Below, in pieces: positions 38,399-47,182 of a stretch of 64,000 nucleotides of DNA; position 1 is the first letter of the stretch; each line of letters begins with the position of its first letter. Source of the DNA: CAVXTT01 sp963764685 (GTDB lineage: Bacteria; Bacteroidota; Ignavibacteria; Ignavibacteriales; Ignavibacteriaceae); the NCBI GenBank assembly GCA_963764685.1, contig CAVXTT010000021.1, forward strand, positions 186,001-250,000, read 5' to 3'. The notes under the pieces were generated by a model. The model did no database searches. It worked only from the letters and a program-made list of their open reading frames with translations, and had not been told where the DNA came from. A program made the position numbers and the translations under genes.

Positions 38399-40378
38399 TT
38401 ATTCTTCCTTTTTGCCCCGCATTGAATCCCATACCATATAAGCAGATATGACCGCAAACATTGCAAATGCTAAAAGTTCCGCCGAATGAGATTCAGCCCA
38501 TTCCAGACTTACCCAGTTATACCCCGCATATCTCAGGAATGCACTCACAACTCCCATTAACGCACCACCGGCAATAAATCCTGAAGCAATTAAAGTTCCT
38601 CTTTCCCTTCTTGCAGTATTTACAGCTTCATCCTTACTTCTGGTTGATACGAAATGAGCTATAAGTCCTCCGACCAAAAGAGGAGTATTCAATTCAAGAG
38701 GAATATACATTCCTAAAGCGAATGCAAGCGCCGGGACTTTTATCATTGTAAGAACCAGGGCAAGGATCGCGCCTACAATATATAATGTCCACGGTGCAGG
38801 CTGCTGATCCATCAACGGCTGAATTACTGCAGCCATTGCATTAGCCTGTGGTGCTACGAGTGCACCTTCACCTGTAAAGCCATATGTTTCGTTCAATACC
38901 ATTATTACATACCCGACGGTAACTGCAGAAATAAGAACACCAAGGAATTTCCAGCTTTCCTGTTTACGCGGAGTGGATCCAAGCCAGTATCCTATTTTAA
39001 GATCTGTAATGAATCCGCCTGCCATTGATAACGCAGTACAAACAACTCCTCCGATTATCAATGCAGCAACCATTCCCGCCTGACCGCTCAGACCAACAGA
39101 TGTGAGAATTATTGATGAGAGGATCAGTGTCATTAATGTCATACCGCTTACAGGATTGGTTCCCACAATTGCAATTGCATTAGCAGCCACAGTTGTAAAA
39201 AGAAATGATATGATAAGCACAATAAGTAATCCTGTTAAGGCAAGACCGAGGTCGTTAACTACACCAACCTGGAAAAATACAAACAGCAGAATTGCAGTAA
39301 CAACCAATCCTCCCAGGATTATCTTCATAGACAGATCGCGCTGGGTTCTGATTGTCTCGCTGTCTGCTTTCTTTTTTTCAAACAGCTCTTTGAATCCTAA
39401 TGAGATTGCAGACTTAATTATTTTAGACGATCTGATAATACCGATTATACCTGCCATTGCTATTCCGCCTATACCTACGTGCCGTATGTAGCTTCTGAAT
39501 ATTTCTTCTGCTGTCATCTGGTTAATAAGCTTTCCAATTCCTGTTCCGAATGGAGTAGTAAGACCGGAACCAACAAATGAAACTACCGGCACAAGCAGAT
39601 ACCAGCTTACAAAAGAACCTGCACAAATTATGGCTGCATATTTTAGTCCTACAATATATCCAAGACCCATAACCGCAGCACCTACATTAAGCCTGAACAC
39701 CAGCTTAAATTTATCGGCAAGCATATTGCCGAAACCGAATACCCGGGTAGTAAATACTTCGCTCCACCAGCCGAATGTAGCAATTATAAAATCATAGATA
39801 CCGCCGATAAGACCGCTGTATATTAATACCTTTGCCTGGTCGCCTCCCTTTTCACCTGAGACCAGTACTTCGGTTGTTGCAGTAGCTTCCGGGAAAGGAA
39901 ACTTGCCGTGCATTTCTGCTACGAAATATTTCCTGAAGGGGATAAGGAATAATATACCAAGTATGCCGCCGAATGCAGATGCAAAGAATATCTGGTAAAA
40001 CTCTGCCTTAAGATTAAGGATATAAAGAGCCGGTATAGTAAATATGGCGCCTGCTACTATTAAGCCTGAATTCTGCCCGATGGACTGGATAATTACATTT
40101 TCCCCCATTGCGCCTTTACGTTTTAAGGCTGCAGAGAGACCGACTGCTATAATGGCTATCGGGATTGCTGCCTCAAATACCTGTCCTATTTTCAATCCAA
40201 GGTAAGCTGCTGCTGCCGAAAAGAGTACAGCCATTACGAGACCCATAATAACAGAGTAAGGAGTTATCTCCCTGTAATCTTTCTGAGGCGACATAAGGGG
40301 TTCATAATGTTCCCCCGGCTTCAGCTCAGTGTATGCGTTTACCGGTAATCCTTTAATATTACCTGTTGAGTGTTCCAT
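38399..40378 (-). CDS. OPT-family oligopeptide transporter
   Basis: 659 residues and about 15-16 hydrophobic segments of the OPT superfamily, which takes up oligopeptides or metal chelates using the proton gradient. Recognisable parts: PYSVIMGLVMAVLFSAAAAY, LGLKIGQVFEAAIPIAIIAV, FPFPEATATTEVLVSGEKGG, and the late VPALAFALGMYIPLELNTPL and GGLIAHFV. The C-terminal YNWVSLEWAESHS block matches bacterial members. ATG at 40378, 6 nt after the stop of the upstream membrane protein, which points to an operon. Substrate inferred only. Confidence 0.93.
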   Translation of the reverse strand: MEHSTGNIKGLPVNAYTELKPGEHYEPLMSPQKDYREITPYSVIMGLVMAVLFSAAAAYLGLKIGQVFEAAIPIAIIAVGLSAALKRKGAMGENVIIQSIGQNSGLIVAGAIFTIPALYILNLKAEFYQIFFASAFGGILGILFLIPFRKYFVAEMHGKFPFPEATATTEVLVSGEKGGDQAKVLIYSGLIGGIYDFIIATFGWWSEVFTTRVFGFGNMLADKFKLVFRLNVGAAVMGLGYIVGLKYAAIICAGSFVSWYLLVPVVSFVGSGLTTPFGTGIGKLINQMTAEEIFRSYIRHVGIGGIAMAGIIGIIRSSKIIKSAISLGFKELFEKKKADSETIRTQRDLSMKIILGGLVVTAILLFVFFQVGVVNDLGLALTGLLIVLIISFLFTTVAANAIAIVGTNPVSGMTLMTLILSSIILTSVGLSGQAGMVAALIIGGVVCTALSMAGGFITDLKIGYWLGSTPRKQESWKFLGVLISAVTVGYVIMVLNETYGFTGEGALVAPQANAMAAVIQPLMDQQPAPWTLYIVGAILALVLTMIKVPALAFALGMYIPLELNTPLLVGGLIAHFVSTRSKDEAVNTARRERGTLIASGFIAGGALMGVVSAFLRYAGYNWVSLEWAESHSAELLAFAMFAVISAYMVWDSMRGKKEE

Positions 40379-40384
40379 ATAGTT

Positions 40385-41227
40385 TCACCGATGGTTATTT
40401 ATTGATAATGTTTTCATCAGATTTTTATTTTGCTCTTTGGAATAATCAAGCTCAGATCCGAACATACTGTGCGGAATTAAAAAAATAAGCAGAAGAATTA
40501 TGGATGCCGCCAGGGCCCATCTTTCCGGATGCTTAAATTTATGTACTGCAATGGCAGCAATAACCCATCCTATAAATGCGATCAGGGTTTTATTATCCGT
40601 AAGATCTGTTCCGAATGGAAACCCTGTCCACAAAGCACCGAATGCATAAAGCTGTGTAATTGGTCCAAGGATCATTCCTCCCAGAAAAACAAATACAAGC
40701 GTCCACAGCGTTAAAGATTTCAGCTTTATTCTGTTATCAAAGATCTCCAAACCTGTCCTTGTCGATAAAAGCATCGCAAAGAACATTATAAATATATGAG
40801 GAATAAGAATAAGAGAGGGCACATCTCCTTTAAATCTTATAATTACGGGATCTTCGGTAAGATTATATTCAAGACTATTCTCATCGATCAGGATGACGGA
40901 ATACTGAAGTTTCCCGGCCGGAGGCTGCTTGGGGAGGTATGCATTAAGAAGATCACCTTCTTTCTTCATAAAGATGGCAGAATACTTATCGTCAGTATTA
41001 AATCTTTTCCATGTAACCTTTCCCGTCAAGGGCAGCTTACCGGTATTGATTTCAATCTGCAGATCAGAGCTGCTGCTGTTTGTACGCGGAAGGGTAAATG
41101 GTAAACTGATTACTCCGATCTTTGCTTCACCTGTGACAGGATAGGATGGTCCTGTCACTCTTTGATAAACTGCTGCTCCTATGGTTATTACGACCGCTGC
41201 GATCCATAAGAGAAGAGTTTTTTTCAT
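40385..41227 (-). CDS. Membrane protein of unknown function, co-operonic with OPT transporter
   Basis: 280 residues. An N-terminal TM or signal anchor (KKTLLLWIAAVVITIGAAVY) is followed by an extracytoplasmic beta-rich domain (about 30-130; YPVTGEAKIGVISLPFTLPR, LPLTGKVTWKRF) and four or five TM helices (LILIPHIFIMFFAMLLS onward). Family not recognised. The pairing with OPT is direct (6-nt gap), so it may assist the transporter, but nothing in the sequence proves this. Confidence 0.7.
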   Translation of the reverse strand: MKKTLLLWIAAVVITIGAAVYQRVTGPSYPVTGEAKIGVISLPFTLPRTNSSSSDLQIEINTGKLPLTGKVTWKRFNTDDKYSAIFMKKEGDLLNAYLPKQPPAGKLQYSVILIDENSLEYNLTEDPVIIRFKGDVPSLILIPHIFIMFFAMLLSTRTGLEIFDNRIKLKSLTLWTLVFVFLGGMILGPITQLYAFGALWTGFPFGTDLTDNKTLIAFIGWVIAAIAVHKFKHPERWALAASIILLLIFLIPHSMFGSELDYSKEQNKNLMKTLSINNHR

Positions 41228-41327
41228 ACTTTAATAAAAACTTAGTTTGGCAAAATTAAAAAGATTTTACCAGAGTACACACAAACGGCTTAAGAAAATA
41301 CCCGATCTTTTAATTAAGTTTAAAGGA

Positions 41328-42002
41328 ATGAAAGGTAAATTATATCTTGTCTCTACCCCTATTGGGAATTTTGAGGATATCACCTTAAGGGCATTAAGAG
41401 CCCTTAAGGAATCCGATCTTATTATCTGCGAGGAATATAAAGAAGCACGGAGACTGTTAGCGCATTATGAAATTCAGAAAGAGCTGATCTCCCTGAATGA
41501 ACATAATGAAAATGAGATCAGTGATGAGATATTATTAAAATTACTTGATGGGAAGAATGCAGCCCTGATATCAGACTGCGGCACTCCCCTCTTCTCGGAC
41601 CCCGGACATCTTCTTGTAAGCATCTGCATCTCTCAGAAAATTGATATTGTGCCGGTGCCGGGTACAAGCTCAATTCTTCCTGCTCTTATTGGTTCAGGGA
41701 TGGATATAGAAAAGTTTTATTACTACGGGTGGCTCTCCCCTAAGAAGGAATTAAGGAGAGAAGAACTATTAAAGGTTAAAAGAATAAAAGAATTAATAAT
41801 CCTGATGGATACCCCCTACCGCTTAAGATCTCTCCTGCAGGATGTTGTAAAAATCTTAGGACCTTCCGTTCCCGTGGTCCTTGCATACCAGCTTACTATG
41901 AATAATGAGAACTTCTACAGGGGGAAAGCAGAGCAGGTATTAAAGACAGCAGAAGAGAAGAACCTGAAGGGGGAGTTTGTTTTATTAATTAATAATAGAT
42001 AA
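41328..42002 (+). CDS. rsmI: 16S rRNA 2'-O-ribose C1402 methyltransferase RsmI
   Basis: SAM-dependent tetrapyrrole-methylase-fold enzyme modifying 16S rRNA position 1402. Signature blocks: KLYLVSTPIGNFEDITLRAL, DLIICEEYKEARRLLAHYEI, AALISDCGTPLFSDPGHLLV and IDIVPVPGTSSILPALIGSG, about 224 residues. ATG at 41328 gives the canonical MKGKLYLVSTPIGN start; a TTG 81 nt upstream is in frame but adds atypical residues. EEYKEARRLL in place of the usual EDTRxTxxLL marks a divergent subgroup. It diverges from the OPT-operon membrane gene. Confidence 0.88.
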   Translation: MKGKLYLVSTPIGNFEDITLRALRALKESDLIICEEYKEARRLLAHYEIQKELISLNEHNENEISDEILLKLLDGKNAALISDCGTPLFSDPGHLLVSICISQKIDIVPVPGTSSILPALIGSGMDIEKFYYYGWLSPKKELRREELLKVKRIKELIILMDTPYRLRSLLQDVVKILGPSVPVVLAYQLTMNNENFYRGKAEQVLKTAEEKNLKGEFVLLINNR

Positions 42003-42011
42003 AAAGATTTT

Positions 42012-42422
42012 TTAGTTCAGCAGTTCTGGGAGAGACCATTGCGGGCTTGGTTGATAGTTATTGTCAGTCATTGCGAAGGAGTCTTCGACTGAAGCAATCT
42101 GGCGAATTATGAGGTCTATATCCCTGTCTATCATAACAACTTCACCATACAGATCTTTCCATTCTAAATTCATACTATTAACCAGCATTACTTTTCTCCT
42201 CCTTGAACCTGCTTTTATTTGTTTCTCCCTGCTGATTGCGCTATACGCATTCTCATATATCTCGTACCATACCAGTTTATCGCAATTGTATTTTTTGCTG
42301 AATCCATTAATGAGTTTTTCTTTGTGCTCGTAAATTCTTCTTATGATATTGTTAGTGACGCCTGTATATAATACGGTATTATCCCGGTTGGTAATGATGT
42401 AGACATAATAATTATGATCCAT
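42012..42422 (-). CDS. GIY-YIG nuclease-domain protein embedded in inverted repeats
   Basis: 136 residues. A single GIY-YIG domain: YYVYIITNRDNTVLYTGVTN (the Y-V-Y and Y-T-G elements), IIRRIYEHKEKLINGFSKKY, CDKLVWYEIYENAYSAISRE, KQIKAGSRRRKVMLVNS. This is the UPF0213/YhbQ-type small nuclease family. The last 30 residues (IIRQIASVEDSFAMTD) are not part of the domain; they are the translation of a 49-bp repeat arm. The matching inverted arm lies 45 nt upstream of the ATG. This suggests a small mobile cassette. Confidence 0.92.
   Translation of the reverse strand: MDHNYYVYIITNRDNTVLYTGVTNNIIRRIYEHKEKLINGFSKKYNCDKLVWYEIYENAYSAISREKQIKAGSRRRKVMLVNSMNLEWKDLYGEVVMIDRDIDLIIRQIASVEDSFAMTDNNYQPSPQWSLPELLN
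42065..42113 (+). repeat. Inverted repeat arm, inside the GIY-YIG C-terminus
   Basis: 49 bp, cagtcattgcgaaggagtct ... ggcgaattatgag. It matches the reverse complement of 42467-42514 at all but one position (a single-base length difference). Confidence 0.95.
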
Positions 42423-42466
42423 AATTCCCCTAAATTAAAATTAGAACAAATACACTGATAGATTAT

Positions 42467-42514
42467 CTCATAATTCGCCAGATTGCTTCGTCGAAGACTC
42501 CTTCGCAATGACTG
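42467..42514 (-). repeat. Inverted repeat arm, upstream of the GIY-YIG gene
   Basis: 48 bp, ctcataattcgccagattgc ... cgcaatgactg, the partner of 42065-42113. The arms enclose 353 bp holding most of the GIY-YIG gene. The core attgcttc...gaagactccttcgcaat recurs at 58025-58240. Confidence 0.95.
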
Positions 42515-42524
42515 AGCCCATAGC

Positions 42525-42594
42525 GGAACGCTCACTGAGCGTTCCTTACATCTTCGCACGACCGCACCACCGCACCATCGAACTATCGTACTAT
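42525..42594 (-). repeat. GGAACGCTCA palindrome plus octamer-type array
   Basis: A 21-bp palindrome (ggaacgctcactgagcgttcc, 42525-42545, one mismatch at the centre) is followed by degenerate octamers (cgcaccatcgaactatcgta). Read on the minus strand the array starts at the TAG stop of the MFS gene and leads into the palindrome and then the GIY-YIG repeat arm. The same array-then-palindrome order occurs at 57346-57426 and 57915-57980. Confidence 0.85.
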
Positions 42595-43994
42595 TCCGCC
42601 TTTGTCTTAAATCCTTTCAGCATCCATTTTCTTGCAAGCAGTAAGCACACGGGACTAATCATTGCAATCAAACCATAAATAAACCACATCGTTTCTGTGT
42701 TCATCTGGGAAGGTAAAACTCCATCGGGACAGTATTTCATTAAGAACCAGCCTGAATAAAGACTTGTAACCACTTTAGTAAGGAACCAGGGGAACTGTCC
42801 TATTCCCATATAAATTCCTGTCATTCCTTTTGGTGCAATCTCGGCAACCCATTGAAGGAATCTCGGCTGCCACATCGCTTCCCCTATTGTCATTATTATT
42901 ATATAAGAAAATAAGGTATAGATATTCGGTCCCAGCGCAAGAATAAATGTAGGGGATGCCATAACAAATGTCCCCAGGATCATCATCTTATAAGTATTTC
43001 TTTTTATCGTTAACGCCGCTACCATCGGGGTAAGGACAAAGATGAATATCGGGTTAAGGTTAACGAAGAATTCAAAATTATCAGCTACGAATCCGGTAAA
43101 TGCCCTGCTGGTATATAAAGGAATAGTCAACCAGTTGTGGGCAAATAGTGTCTGTACGGGGATAAGAATAAAAATAAAAAACATAAAGCGGAGATCTCTT
43201 AAAGGAAAATTCTTCAGGTAAAAAACAATTTTCTCTTTAAGCGGTTTGTCGGCTTCCTCTTTAGCTTCTCTTTTCTTTTCTGCAGTTAAATTTCCTGTTG
43301 CCTGCTGTATAGCTTTTTTAGATAGTATAACTGCGACCACAATTATACCTGCAAGCGTAAGCGCCACGTATACCCAGAAGACACCAAGAATGCCGAATGA
43401 TTTTCTTACGGGAGGAGAAATTAGTCCCGGCAGAAATCCCCCAAGGTTCATTATCGCATACAGCATTGCATATCCCATTGCAGCTGTCTTCTCATTTGTA
43501 AACAGTTTAACTGCCGCATAGCAGGCCGGCTGATATATGCCGTAGCCGAGAATGATCCACAAAATTCCGAACATTGCCAGACTGTGGGATGATGACCACA
43601 TACCTGTGGTTCCGAATACTACAGGACTTATAGTTAGAAATATCCTTCCTACCAGCATTAGGAATAAAGATATCAGCAGAGATTTTCTCACCCCCACAAT
43701 ATCAACAGTTGCCCCCAGGAGCAGCATAGCAAGAGTAATACCCCCGGTAAGTATGCCCACCATCCTTCCGGCATCAAGATCATTCAGACCGATGAAATCA
43801 TTAAAATAAATTGCAAGCAGTCCGATCACCCCGAAATATGTAAGCCCTTCAAGCAGATATGAAAGGTTAACACCAAACAAAGCTCTCGACGAACGAAACA
43901 GATCTTTAAACGGCTGGGTAATCTCTTTGATCGTCTGATTAAGAAGCGATTCCTCTTTTACAGCAGGACTAACGGTAGTGTCGGACACAAGCAC
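42591..43994 (-). CDS. MFS transporter, POT/PTR-like, copy 1
   Basis: 467 residues with 12 or more TM helices. N-terminal SYLLEGLTYFGVIGLLAIYF and DAGRMVGILTGGITLAMLLL, a central charged loop (AEKKREAKEEADKPLKEKIV) and a late WQPRFLQWVAEIAPKGMTGI resemble proton-coupled oligopeptide (POT/PTR) carriers, but the E-x-x-E-R signature of helix 1 is not clear. Substrate unknown; the OPT gene nearby makes peptides a reasonable guess. Start ATG at 43994; the region up to 44147 upstream has no other signal than AT-rich promoter-like DNA. Confidence 0.85.
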   Translation of the reverse strand: MLVSDTTVSPAVKEESLLNQTIKEITQPFKDLFRSSRALFGVNLSYLLEGLTYFGVIGLLAIYFNDFIGLNDLDAGRMVGILTGGITLAMLLLGATVDIVGVRKSLLISLFLMLVGRIFLTISPVVFGTTGMWSSSHSLAMFGILWIILGYGIYQPACYAAVKLFTNEKTAAMGYAMLYAIMNLGGFLPGLISPPVRKSFGILGVFWVYVALTLAGIIVVAVILSKKAIQQATGNLTAEKKREAKEEADKPLKEKIVFYLKNFPLRDLRFMFFIFILIPVQTLFAHNWLTIPLYTSRAFTGFVADNFEFFVNLNPIFIFVLTPMVAALTIKRNTYKMMILGTFVMASPTFILALGPNIYTLFSYIIIMTIGEAMWQPRFLQWVAEIAPKGMTGIYMGIGQFPWFLTKVVTSLYSGWFLMKYCPDGVLPSQMNTETMWFIYGLIAMISPVCLLLARKWMLKGFKTKAE

Positions 43995-44147
43995 CTCGGT
44001 AATTATTTTTTTATTGAAGCAAACATATGAAATTATCAGGCTATGCGGAAAGAAAGTAATTAATCACCTTTTATTTTCTTCCTCCCCTTTTTTTATTAAG
44101 TAAAGCTGTTGGGAGATACAACCGAACTTAGCCTATTCCTCCAAAAC

Positions 44148-44807
44148 CAAACTCATCCTAAATCCTTCTCTTGAAAAAGAGAAGGACTTTACTTGGAGCC
44201 TGAGACATAACATTGGCAATCTTAACTTATCTTTTCGTTCCCAAAGGGTCGCAACTTTAGCAAAGCACTAAATCGTATTCACCCATTAAAACGAACTCAT
44301 CCTAAATCCTTCTCTTGAAAAGAGAAGGACTTTCCTGGAGCCTGGAACATAACATTGGCAATCTTATCTTTTCTTTTCGTCCCCTTCTCTTCCTAAGAGA
44401 AGGGGTAGGGGATGAGTTCCGCAAGGGTACAAAGCACTAAATCCTAGTTCACCATTAAAACGAACTCATCCTAAATCCTTCTCTTGAAAAAGAGAAGGAC
44501 TTTCTCTGGAGCCTGGGACATGAACATTGGCAATCATTATCTTTTCCTTTTGTCCCCTTCTCTTCCTAAGAGAAGGGGTTAGGGGATGAGTTCCTGGGGT
44601 GATCGCAACTTTAGCAAAACACTATATCCTGCTCACCCATTAAAACGAACTCATCCTAAATCCTTCTCTTGAAAAAGAGAAGGACTTTCCTGGAGCCTGA
44701 GACATAACATTGGTAATCTTATCTTTTCTTTTTCGCCCCCTTCTCTTCCCAATCCCGCAGGGATCCCTATGGGAGAGAAGGGGTAGGGGATGAGTTCCCG
44801 GGGTGGT
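44148..44807. repeat. Four tandem units of the GAACTCATCC repeat (inverse to 30188-30545)
   Basis: Units begin at about 44148, 44285, 44459 and 44646 with (c)gaactcatcctaaatcctt and contain the core cataacattggcaatctta. Units 2-4 end in ggggatgagttcc; the first lacks the distal stem. Linkers include gcaactttagcaaaacacta. Unit spacing is 137-187 bp. The block fills the gap between the divergent MFS genes (43995-44907); no ORF with family motifs is inside. Confidence 0.9.
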
Positions 44808-44907
44808 AAGAGGTATCATTTCCATCCTCAAAGATTATCTTGGCTATATCAACCTCATATCATATATTGAAACTTTATTTTTATCTTAAACGCAATCAGG
44901 AAGGTGA

Positions 44908-46243
44908 ATGTTAAATACCGAAAGCACATCTAAGAAATCAGGCGGGTGGAATTTTCCACGGGCATTCTGGACAGCAAATGTTGTTGAGCTTTTTGAACGG
45001 GCTGCCTACTATGCAGTTTTTATAGCCATAACTTTGTACCTGTCCAGAGTAGTAGGTTTTAATGATATCAACGCTGCCTGGATAGGAGGTGTTTTTTCTG
45101 CAGGTTTATATTTCCTGCCTCCGTTTACAGGCGCCCTTGCAGATAAGATCGGGTTCAGAAATGCGATCATCCTTGCTTTCGCATTATTAACCATTGGTTA
45201 TTTTAATCTTGGAGCATTCCCTTACAAAGCTGTTGTGCTGCCTTCCCTTGTGGTCCTGATGTTCGGCGGCTCTTTTATTAAATCTATTATTACAGGCACT
45301 GTTGCCAAAACTACTACAACCGAAACCAGGGCGAGAGGATATTCTATCTTTTACGGGATTGTTAATGTTGGCGCTTTCCTCGGTAAAACTTTTGCCTACC
45401 CGTTAAGGATCGAGTGGGGTGTTGTTTCAATAAATTATTATGCAGCTTCGATGACGCTCCTGGCACTGCTGACTGTAATTATTTTTTATAAGAGTGTTAA
45501 TACCGTAGGTGAGGGTAAAACCTTTAAGGAGGTGTGGGATGGTTTTTTAAGAGTGCTTTTTAACCTAAGATTATTCCTTCTTATAATAATAGTTACAGGT
45601 TTCTGGATAATCCAGCATCAGCTTTATGCAACAATGCCTAAATATGTACTGCGCACCGTAGGCGAGCACGCCTCACCGGAATGGATAGCAAATGTTAATC
45701 CGTTTGTGGTGATGACTACTGTTGTTCTTATTACAAATCTTATGAGAAAAGTTAAGGCAGTTACTTCTATGACGGTTGGAATGTTCTTAATGCCTTTATC
45801 TGCTCTGTTGATGGCATCAAGCGCACTGCTTGAATCTTTTACAGGTGAATCTGTTTCTTTCTTCGGCTTATTTTCAGCACATCCGATAACTGTAATGATG
45901 ATCCTCGGAATTGTTGTACAGGGATTGGCAGAATCTTTTATATCACCCCGTTATCTTGAATATTTTTCATTGCAGGCGCCGAAAGGGGAAGAAGGATCTG
46001 TACCTGGGATTCAGTCATTTACATTCATTTTTCTCATCCATACTTGGATTCGGTATATCAGGCTATTTATTAACAGCCTATGCCCCCGATCCCGCATTAT
46101 TATCTCCTGATCAATTAGCTACTGCATACGATAAATCACATTACATCTGGTATTACTTTTCTGCAATAGGATTTACAGCGGCAATTGCACTCCTGATTTA
46201 TCAGAGAGTTTTTAACAAGCGTGCAGATTTACCTGTCGCCTAG
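44908..46243 (+). CDS. MFS transporter, POT/PTR-like, copy 2 (one frameshift)
   Basis: About 445 residues, 12 TM helices. The N-terminus has VVELFERAAYYAVFIAITLY, matching the POT helix-1 signature (E-x-x-E-R-x-x-Y-Y), and GTVAKTTTTETRARGYSIFY with GIVNVGAFLGKTFAYPL, the typical POT loop/helix. The frame shifts near 45995: LEYFSLQAPKGEEG continues as LYLGFSHLHSFFSSILGFGI in the next frame and ends RVFNKRADLPVA. ATG at 44908 follows AGGAAGG. It diverges from MFS copy 1 across the tandem repeats. Confidence 0.87.
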
Positions 46244-46298
46244 GGATATCAAAACGGGATGGATGGATGAATTATGAATGTATGAATATTTTCATAAT

Positions 46299-46334
46299 TT
46301 CGACCGCACGTCAGCACGTCAGCACGACCGCACC
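46299..46334. repeat. Degenerate octamer/decamer array
   Basis: cgcacgtcagcacgtcagca followed by cgaccgcaccattt, a degenerate relative of the CCATCGTA arrays. It starts 55 nt after the MFS copy 2 stop, here in the opposite orientation to the stop-linked arrays. Confidence 0.5.
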
Positions 46335-46430
46335 ATTTTTCTCTTCTCCTGTGTCAAATATCATTATAAATTAATTCAATAAATTTATTTTGCATTCTGG
46401 TTGCGGCACGATGTTGATGAAAGGAATAAT

Positions 46431-46595
46431 ATGGAACAAATACAGACAGATGAAAATGAAAAGAGAAGGGCAGGATGGCTGCTCGCAATTGCTATAATAT
46501 TAATTACTTTAGTTATATATTGGGTGATAAATACCTTTGATAAGCAGGATAATCCCCAGGTACGCAATGGAAAAATAATGCAGATAATGGTTTGA
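46431..46595 (+). CDS. Small single-TM membrane protein, unknown
   Basis: 54 residues from ATG at 46431, which follows AAAGGAATAAT. A polar, acidic/basic N-terminus (MEQIQTDENEKRRAG), one TM helix (WLLAIAIILITLVIYWVINT) and a short polar tail. A longer reading from 46401 is possible but has no ribosome site. It is followed by a clear terminator, so it is probably a real monocistronic gene. No family recognised. Confidence 0.55.
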   Translation: MEQIQTDENEKRRAGWLLAIAIILITLVIYWVINTFDKQDNPQVRNGKIMQIMV

Positions 46596-46630
46596 ACTTT
46601 TAATAAATATGTATCAAAGGGCTAAGGGTA

Positions 46631-46653
46631 AACGCAGACTTAATGTCTGCGTT
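46631..46653 (+). terminator. Rho-independent terminator
   Basis: AACGCAGAC and GTCTGCGTT form a 9-bp stem around a 5-nt loop, followed by TCTTTAATAAAT. It lies 36 nt after the small TM gene. Confidence 0.85.
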
Positions 46654-46746
46654 TCTTTAATAAATCAGAATAAATCCCCGCTTATTATCCCCGGAGAAAA
46701 ATCCTTTAAATTTTAATGAAAGCATTTAATCTGCACCTGGTTCTGG

Positions 46747-46790
46747 TCGGACAACGCAAAGACAGTGCACGGACAATGCTCAGCCAAAAT
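46747..46790 (-). repeat. GTCCGTGCA-type repeat, inverse copy
   Basis: cagtgcacggacaatgctca is the reverse complement of part of 7887-7920. The rest of the 46654-47182 gap is AT-rich with no supported gene; a candidate promoter is listed separately. Confidence 0.55.
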
Positions 46791-47131
46791 GCCACTGTTT
46801 TGCCTGCTCCTCCTCCCTGCATTCTTTTCGCATTACCTTTTCAGAGCCAAATATTATCTAAATCTTCAAAAAATGCATTTTATTTTTTTAAATGAGCCCC
46901 GTTCGTTTCTTTCAAATTCGCTGATTAATAGGTTATTATGGGCATAATTACGACGGGAAGAAGCTGATAAAACATAAGCCATTTATAATTTTTCTTTACA
47001 TTCTCTTTTGAACTGTCCGTTATCTTCTCAACAATTAGAATCTTAACTTTTATATTCTCCTAATTGATACTCAAATCCTTAAAATTCTGATAAATAAGGA
47101 CAGAAAAAGCTGTTTTAGCGATAATTGACTT

Positions 47132-47145
47132 GGAATATTTTTTGC
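47132..47145 (+). promoter_or_regulatory. Candidate sigma-54 -24/-12 promoter of the etf operon
   Basis: TTGGAATATTTTTTGCC has GG and GC exactly 10 bp apart, the invariant geometry of RpoN promoters (TGGCAC-N5-TTGC). It lies 38 bp before the etfB start. Positions between are poorly conserved, and the phylum's own -7/-33 promoters are also AT-rich, so this is only suggestive. rpoN itself is at 55221-56681. Confidence 0.3.
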
Positions 47146-47182
47146 CAATTAACAACCTTATTAAGGCTTAACAAAAGGACCT

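Noticed and set aside
44148..44807. Tandem block as a CRISPR array or protein repeat gene
   Set aside because: Units of 137-187 bp diverge, contain hairpins and multiple stops in every frame, and have no spacers.
44640..44831. 63-codon open frame within the repeat block
   Set aside because: Consists entirely of repeat sequence.
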